In this document: positions 57,536 through 64,000 of the stretch, piece by piece
Position numbering within the stretch: position 1 is the first letter of the stretch
Layout: the number at the start of each line of letters is the position of its first letter
Assembly (NCBI GenBank): GCA_951804985.1
Contig: OX638131.1
Span: forward strand, 84,284,638 to 84,348,637
From: Dryomyza anilis
Lineage: Eukaryota > Arthropoda > Insecta > Diptera > Dryomyzidae
Reading direction: 5' to 3'
Length of the DNA: 64,000 bases
Position numbers and translations under genes: made by a program
Notes under the pieces: generated by a model
Told to the model about the DNA's origin: nothing
Seen by the model: only the letters and a program-made list of their open reading frames with translations
Database searches by the model: none

Positions 57536-59270
57536 TTCATTTTTAAGAATAATAAACCCAACTGTGTAAAAATAATAAATTCAAATGTGTAAGGAATGCG
57601 CTAGTTATAAAAGATACGTTGCCATACTAAAAAAAATCCCATAAACTCCTTTTAAAATTGGACACTAGAGCAAGTGTTGTATAAATAGTATAAAAATATC
57701 AATATTTTCATATAAAATCAAAAATAATTTAATAGTATTTTGTATTATTTAATGGTATTAAGCTATTAAAATAATAATTTATCTTATTTATATTTAATCG
57801 TACAAAACTATTAATTTAATGGTATTTTTCTGGTATTATAATGGTATTAAAATATTAAAATACTAATTTATCCTATTGACTAAATTTAATCGCACAAAAC
57901 TATTGATTTAATGGTATTTTTTCTGAGTGCACTGTTTTAAAGAGAAATATGTTGTATATTATAATATAAATACAATTTTGTCATAAAAATTGCATCAAAA
58001 CCATTTTATAAATACTACAAACTATGTGAAAAACATGTTTATAACTTAATTTGGATTTCAATGAAGATGATTTAATTGCCACAATCATATTTTCTCCTCA
58101 ATATGTTCAGTCAGACAGTGCTTTTCTCAACTAGCAGAAAAATTCAAAAAACATACCAAAATCCATGCAATCACCCAGGTTTACGCACTAACAATAGTTT
58201 TATACGTAACCGTAGTCCGTAGACTTTCACTCTCAATGCCGGTGCTTTTTAGAATTTTCTGAAATTTTTCATGTGATTTTTTTGCAATTTTGTTCATTTT
58301 TTTATCACATTTTTGGTATTTTTTGCAATTTTCAATAGTTTTTTATGTAGTTTTTCGATTTAGTTTTTCGTTTTTTGTTGCAATTTCGAATGGAACACGA
58401 GATTTCGCATCCAGTCCATTAGGCACTTGGCACGAGAACAACATTGTCATGAGGTTGTCCTTGCAAAGGACATCTCGCACAACGACGACCATTGATATGC
58501 GACTCATATGTTGCTGGGTTTCGGTTGCCAGTAGTTAATTAAATTATTCGTGCGTTAGTTTGAGCAATGGTTTGCGCACAGATTGCCGGTTTGTGAGGAT
58601 TTTGTTTTGGTGAGTGACTGAATGAGTACGATTCACATAGGATTATAAACAGGATGCAGCAAATCATTTGCATGAACTGTCAACGCATAGCAAATGCATT
58701 TGTAATCGTCTCGCAATATCCGTCTCAAAATCTGTGTATGTGTGTGTGTAAATAACAAGGACCAAAAGGACATGGTTTTGCTTTTTGTGCTTGAATTTTT
58801 GTCACAAAAAACAAAATAATCTACAAGGGTGCATGCTGCCATGTTTGATGAAAACTGTTTTTTTTTTTTTGGGATTTTTCTTTTCGAGTTGCTACGCTTT
58901 CTCCGCAACAATGAATAAAACATGTTTTAACAGGGTCACAGAAAAGAAAAAATATTTGAACCACAACCTTTCAGTCTGCTGCTCAAAAATCCATTTCAAC
59001 TGAAATCTATGCAAATAGCATTGCACCTCGGTGCAAATCTATCTTTTCAACAAAAAGAAATAAATAATGCTGCATCTCAAATATGATGAATTTTTAACAT
59101 TCTGAACAAGTTTAAAATTTTGTCATATTTATTAAAGTTTTTTTAGAATTTAAAATTTGGTCAATTATTTCTATAAAATCAAATTTTGTCATATTTGTTA
59201 CAATTCTTAAGTATTTAAAATTTTCAAATGCTTTTAAGTTTTCTTCTCAAATTTTGTGTAAATTTGATAC
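57536..59270. other. AT-rich to mixed DNA, no gene supported
   Basis: 57690-57930 holds a small decayed tandem repeat of about 94 bp (AATTTAATGGTATTTTTCTG). 58260-59000 is T-rich with a modestly complex patch at 58380-58600. Open frames of 60-96 codons have no recognised domain. Confidence 0.5.
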
Positions 59271-59530
59271 GCGACTAATGCACTCGATGCGATATAGTGT
59301 AGCAAATATCTGGTAATTTCTTGCACTGCTTTTCGCTTTACTAGATCGTTGTCTGCGTTAATGGCGCGGAAATTTATATTTATTCCCGACAACGAACAAT
59401 GAGACTCAGTTTTGGTTTGGCGCGAATTTTAAGTGATTGGCAGTAAGTAATGGATGCGGCAGCAGCATCAGTAACAGCATCAACGGCATCTCAGTAACGG
59501 CAGCATTTTATTGGGCGCACAAATCAGTGG
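59271..59530. promoter_or_regulatory. Small island with two E2F-like sites
   Basis: GGCGCGGAAA (59363-59372) and TTTGGCGCGAA (59416-59426) fit the E2F consensus TTTSSCGC in opposite orientations, 53 bp apart, in a patch with other GC-bearing words (GCATCAACGGCATC, GGCAGCAGCATC). Functional status is inference. Confidence 0.3.
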
Positions 59531-59975
59531 AAATTCAATGAAATTTATTTCAATTTCAGTTAAGAGAAAAGATTGAAATGTATGATAAAATTGGTAAATT
59601 TTCAACAAAGGAAAAAACAATTTAAATTGTTGAAATTTTGGAAATAACAAATGAAATTTTGAGTATTCTACAACAAAATAAAAATATCAAATATTTTGAA
59701 AAACTAAAATTAGATAAACTAAAATATTTAAACAACTAAAATTTAAAAGTTGAAACATTTTGAAAAGATGGTAAAAATTAGAAGATTGAAAACGTAAAAA
59801 GTGTAAAAAAAAAGAAAAATGCACAACAATTATATAAGAAATGAAAATAACAATATATAAAAATTACTGAGAGTTAAAAAACTTAATATACTAAAAAAAT
59901 ATATAACAAAAGAATGAAATATTCAAAAAATATAAAAATTACAAAGATAAAAAAAATTTCGTGTACCACAGTTAA
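59531..59975. other. AT-rich spacer
   Basis: A-rich DNA with AAAATTTGAAA words; nothing recognised. Confidence 0.6.
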
Positions 59976-60046
59976 GTTCCAATTTTTATAATTGGAACGT
60001 TGATGTTTTTCTGGAAATGCTCATATATTTCCAGAAAAACGTCAAC
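59976..60046. other. Two adjacent perfect or near-perfect stem-loops
   Basis: Stem-loop 1: GTTCCAATT pairs with AATTGGAAC around a 5-nt loop (59976-59998). Stem-loop 2: GTTGATGTTTTTCTGGAAAT pairs with ATTTCCAGAAAAACGTCAAC with one G-U (59999-60046). No spacer separates them. Confidence 0.85.
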
Positions 60047-60167
60047 AACAACCGAAAAATTCAAAATGTTCAAATCTTTGAAATAACGGTGGATTTGGAA
60101 TTTAAAATATGTAAGTCTAAATATCTGAAAAGTAAATTCTAATCCGTTAATGATAACGTATGAAACG

Positions 60168-60582
60168 AGTTGGAAAAGTTAGGTCACATGGGCGGAACTT
60201 AAAGTCGCTCCGGCCCGTCCATGGAACACCTTGGTGGATATATTAATGGGGGAAAGTTTATTGTATACCTACCTTTTAAAGTTCTTAATTATGCTAAACA
60301 CCTTCACCATACATACCAGAAATTTAGGTCGTATATCCCCATAACAAAAAAAAATGGAGAAAAAGTAAAAAAAAAATAATCAAAAAATGTAGAAAAATAA
60401 ATGTGATTCTGTGCACTATTTCTCAAGTTATCGTGTATACGGACAGCAAGACAAACGGACAGACGGACATAACTAACCGGACTCGGGTGGTGATGCTGAT
60501 CAAGAATATATATTCTTTTCCATACCGGTCACGCCTCCCAAGGGGCGTTACAAAACCCTGTACCCAATAGGTGCATGGTATA
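60168..60582 (-). mobile_element. DINE-like element, diverged copy D
   Basis: Minus strand starts TATACCATGCACCTATTGGG and contains the CCGGTATGGAAAAGAATATA, TTCTTGATCAGCATCA, GTTATGTCCGTCTGTCCG and CATGTGACCTAAC blocks in family order. It is shorter and clearly a different subfamily from A, B and C. Confidence 0.75.
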
Positions 60583-61089
60583 AAAATACTCATAAAGTTT
60601 CGACACTTTACAACTTATAAATATACCAATTTTTCATGTACTATAACCAACCAACCAAATTAAATAATTTGAAATAAATACAGATACAGAATATTTTTTG
60701 TGTTTTTTCAGATAACCTTAGTAAATATTTTTAAAGCTTTAAAAAAGTATAAAATTAAAATTATGAACAACATTTTGATTTTTATATAAAGATGTCCTAT
60801 TGTCACGTACGTAACCAAAAATATACATATATTATCATATTAAACTAACACCATTTATTAAAAATTTGAATTCTCTGTTTTTAAAGAGAATTGCCTCTGC
60901 ATTTAAAAAAATTAAACAACGATTTCAAATAATATAATGTCATAATATAGTGTCAAATAATATAATTTCTTGTTTTCACAAAGAATGAAAAAAACCTTTA
61001 AAAACATCTAGAATTCGAATCTTACATCACTATTTTTTTCGTAATAATGATCATCAATATTTTCAGATATAAAATAATTTTTAGCAAAA
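60583..61089. other. AT-rich spacer
   Basis: No feature recognised. Confidence 0.6.
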
Positions 61090-61550
61090 ATTCGAAGTGC
61101 AAATTTTCATACAGAATGTCCGGAATTATTCTGTGATTTATTACCAAATAACTATAAACTTTAGGAAAAAAGTGTACATATACAAAAATAAAGTAAATTG
61201 TCTCAGTTTTGATCTAAGATAATTCAAGACAATATATTATACGCCAAAAGTATTTTTAGGAAAGTAATCGTAGTGATAATTTCTAGATGGAACTTTTTGT
61301 TCCGTCCGGAAATTTTCTGTGATTTATTATAAAAAAACTATAAATTTTGGAAACAATGTGTAAATATATAGCACATGCTTTCAGCTATTTTTCAAAATTA
61401 TTCCAAAATAATTTGTATACAAATGAACTGTGTGTCGAATTTCCATATGAACCACGACTTTTACTTCCGTTTTTGTCCCGTCCGGAATGACAACTATTTA
61501 AATTATATCTTTTGATCTACCGTATAGAATTCTCCAATTGTTTTCAGATA
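61090..61550 (+). repeat. Dispersed repeat, copy 2 (TCCGGAATTATTCTG family)
   Basis: Same ordered blocks as 29232-29655, same orientation, with an extra TCTAGATGGAACTTTTTGTTCC segment in the middle. The match ends at CTACCGTATAGAATTCTC; the stem-loop seen after copy 1 is absent. Confidence 0.8.
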
Positions 61551-63229
61551 TTAAGTCCTATTTTAAACAAGTAAATTCATTTATTTCCTTTCGAGATAAT
61601 GAAGTTCCGAATGTTCCGTACGGAACTCCAGGAATGTTGGTTTCATATAAAAGGACAGAACTATAACCGATTCATATTATTTTCCCGTAGGGAATTGATT
61701 GATAATGTTATCAACAAAAAAAATTCGAAGAAGTGGGAAAAAAAATTATGGACAATTTTATCAGCTAACAGTTTTACCTTGCATGCAATTATTGCAAGTA
61801 TTGCATATGTTCCCGAGAAACTCTTAGAAATATGACAATTCGGTTTCGAGCGACCATCTTCTTAAATAGTAAACGTGAAATAGGTCGAAAATCAGGATTT
61901 ATGTAAATTTGCGGCGAAAGTAAAGTATTAGCATAATGCTCAACAATCAATAAGAGATGTGGCAAATAAATTTAATATATTCCACATTTTCAAAAAGTTA
62001 AGATGAGATTTAAATTGATATTATTTCAAGTTCCAAATAAAATCGAAGGAATGGACGAGCTAGGGACTGTTAAAACCCGTATCGAACAATGTGATACAAT
62101 TTATTTAAAAGGATGTAACCCTCCAAATAGCCTTGATTTTATGTCCAGATTTTAAGTTTTCGGATTATATAAAATCAATTATTCGAAAAATATTGAAACT
62201 GAAATAAAATAAGATCTAGTTGGATTAGCGTTATCAAAAAAGTTAGAAGATATGGTATATCCATAAGATATTCAGAAATATAAATCTTTAACTATTTTTA
62301 AAAACTATGGAGTATTGTTCTTCATTTGTGATATATTTTTTTCTTTTACCATGTTAAGTTTTTATGTTATGAATAAAAGAAAATGTAAAAATCATTTTGT
62401 TTACATCCTTTATTTTAGATTTTATATTCTTTATTTAGATGGTAATACTTGAACCAATATTTTAAACTAAACCCAATAAAATTCTAGTGGTACTGAGAAA
62501 TGCAAATGTAAAAAGAAGAAACGAAAAACTCAAATGGGAAAAAAATATATATAGAAAAAAAAAGATTTGTAATTGTTTGTTTACATAAAAACTCAAAATA
62601 TTTATGAAATGCGAAGATCTGTGTTAGATTTATGATTAGAATCTCAGAGTCCATCATAATACAATAGGTACTATGATCGAGGTTTAAAAAAAAATCGATT
62701 TATTTTTAATTTTTTCATTTCATTATTTTCGTTATTTTTTGTATGTATTTAAATTTTTTGATAAATTAAAAAAATTCTAATTGCCATTCACTGATTTGGG
62801 ATAGAGAAAATTTTAATTCGAAAAATAAACACAAATTAAAAATATAATAAAATTGAATTGTTTTACTTTTTAAGCGTATAAATTGAAATATTACTGATTT
62901 CGCAACTATAAAAAAACTTAAACTCACTTTTTATTATTTGCTGCTGTTGAAAACATATTTTATATTCCATAAAATTAAACATGCACATTTGTTGTTGATT
63001 TATGTATCAACTGCTTGACTTGCATAAACATGCACTTCACTAAAACATGAACTCAATATATTCCAATTCACTTTTGTATTGTTTTATTTAATAATAATTT
63101 TTCAGAATTTACTCTTGTTAACATTATCATAGTTATTTGCACTTTTTTTGGGTATTTATTGAAGTTCTAATAGTTTTGCTGACACTTCTAAATCAATTCT
63201 GAAACACATGCAATTTGCAAAGAGAAATA
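61551..63229. other. AT-rich DNA, no gene supported
   Basis: A 78-codon frame (61599-61835) has ordinary-looking composition but no family I recognise. The rest is low-complexity AT-rich DNA. Confidence 0.5.
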
Positions 63230-63430
63230 ATTAATGTCTTTACACAACCGAACGAGATGAAGACGCGCACTGAACTGATCGTGGAAGTAGCAGAAATTCA
63301 AAGCCTGGAAAGAGAGTGGGAGTGAGAGTGCAATTGGAAGTTGGAGTGCGTATTTAATGCGTTGTTGTTGTTAATACTCGTTGAGTATGCAGTAACAGGT
63401 GAGCGCAAACTAATGGCAGAATGGAATTTT
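63230..63430 (+). other. Small complex island with a consensus splice-donor-like site
   Basis: More GC than its surroundings, with GAGAGTGGGAGTGAGAGTGC (63314-63333) and ACAG/GTGAGC, a strong 5' splice-site consensus, at 63398/63399. Could be part of an untranslated exon of a plus-strand gene; not supported by any frame. Confidence 0.2.
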
Positions 63431-63877
63431 AAGGTTTTTTAAGCATTGTTCATGGGCTCTCTAAATTTTATAACGTATTTCAAAATTCAAACGGCTTTAG
63501 CTTTTTATTTTGAAATATAATTATTGAATTATATTTCAAATTTACAATTTAGCCTGCAACAAAAAGATATTTTTAAACCGGATTAATTTATTTTAATATT
63601 TTTACACTTTCAAGTTTTAGATTTTTCCATTTTTAATTTTCCAATTTATCTTATTTCCATAAAATACTGTTTTTATAATCATCTTTGAATATTTCATATT
63701 TTGTAATTTATATTATTTATTCATATTGGATGTTTAGAATGTTAAATTAAACTTAAAAAATAATAAAAGAACTCAACCAAAGAATTATAGAATAGTGTGT
63801 TCTTAAGATTTACATCTTTGATTAAAATTTTAAAAATATATATCTACTGTAAAGTTTAATATAATTTTTTTCAATTA
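63431..63877. other. AT-rich spacer
   Basis: No feature recognised. Confidence 0.6.
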
Positions 63878-64000
63878 TGAATGTAGTTTTTCGTCAAGTA
63901 TATTGTGCCATAATCGTGTGTGGTTTTGATAGGTATTTCCAGCCACAAAAGACAAAACCAAAAGGGCGAATATGAAAAATTGAAAATCTTGTCATGCCAA
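63878..64000. mobile_element. Start of a third foldback element, cut by the window edge
   Basis: AATGTAGTTTTTCGTCAAGT, then TGTGGTTTTGATAGGTATTT, CCAGCCACAAAAG and GGCGAATATGAAAAATTGAA, ending CTTGTCATGCC. This matches the inner part of the arm at 27040-27170. The terminal TATCGTCA part is missing on the left, so this copy is 5' truncated; it continues beyond the window. Confidence 0.8.

Noticed and set aside
61599..61835. 78-codon frame with ordinary-looking composition
   Set aside because: No domain, splice or promoter support; sits next to a dispersed repeat in AT-rich DNA.

Overview
This looks like gene-poor, very AT-rich nuclear DNA from a fly, probably a cyclorrhaphan or calyptrate such as a blow fly. 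The species is an inference. The sequence-level reasons are long A/T runs, simple-sequence and short-unit satellites, (GACA/GTCT)n-bearing dispersed repeats of a type common in flies, a DD37E Tc1-mariner remnant, a BEL/Pao remnant and a non-LTR retrotransposon remnant. I found no intact host protein-coding gene. Every recognisable coding stretch is a broken transposon gene. The window could be an intron of a long gene or an intergenic block.

Layout. 1-3.4 kb: ATCGAT-rich satellites and an (AT)n tract. 3.4-4.0 kb: a more complex island with TGACTCA/TCAGTCA words. 4.1-6.4 kb: an ATCAT-rich satellite with a 283-bp unit, split by a retroposon with a 10-bp target duplication. 6.4-9.3 kb: AT-rich or pyrimidine-rich DNA. 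9.3-11.7 kb: a 0.19-kb duplicated segment and homogeneous 18-19-bp arrays. 12.6-14.8 kb: a decayed array holding a mariner-like palindrome. 15.6-17.3 kb: a decayed 0.53-kb triplication. 18.9-21.5 kb: a foldback element interrupted by a DD37E transposon. 21.7-22.7 kb: a 0.48-kb duplication. 23.0-25.1 and 26.7-28.0 kb: composite foldback elements made of repeated hairpin modules; a third copy begins at the window end. 30.0-31.5, 33.8-34.5 and 41.6-42.7 kb: 19-bp arrays. 32.2-33.7 kb: a CpG-richer, promoter-like island. 34.5-36.3 and 37.0-37.9 kb: non-autonomous inverted-repeat elements. 39.06-39.82 kb: a heptamer satellite. 43.9-46.8 kb: two inverted copies of a DINE/Helentron-like element around a ~178-bp tandem repeat, with further copies at 56.0, 57.1 and 60.2 kb. 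48-55 kb: retroelement debris (tRNA-like heads, a BEL/Pao gag-integrase deletion derivative, a non-LTR reverse transcriptase end). 55.4-56.7 kb: GGAACC-type repeat. 57.5-64 kb: mostly AT-rich DNA with a few small islands and hairpins.

The most notable content is structural. The 23.0-25.1 kb element is a nested inverted repeat about 2.1 kb long whose centre is a perfect 24-bp palindrome. Hairpin modules carrying GTCATGCCAAA(A)GGGGCGAAT-like ends are reused inside it. Unit lengths of 18-20 bp recur in at least five separate satellite arrays with a shared ATTTTT..AC.AAAAA skeleton. One DINE-like insertion (56.0-56.6 kb) can be compared with its own unoccupied site about 0.37 kb away.
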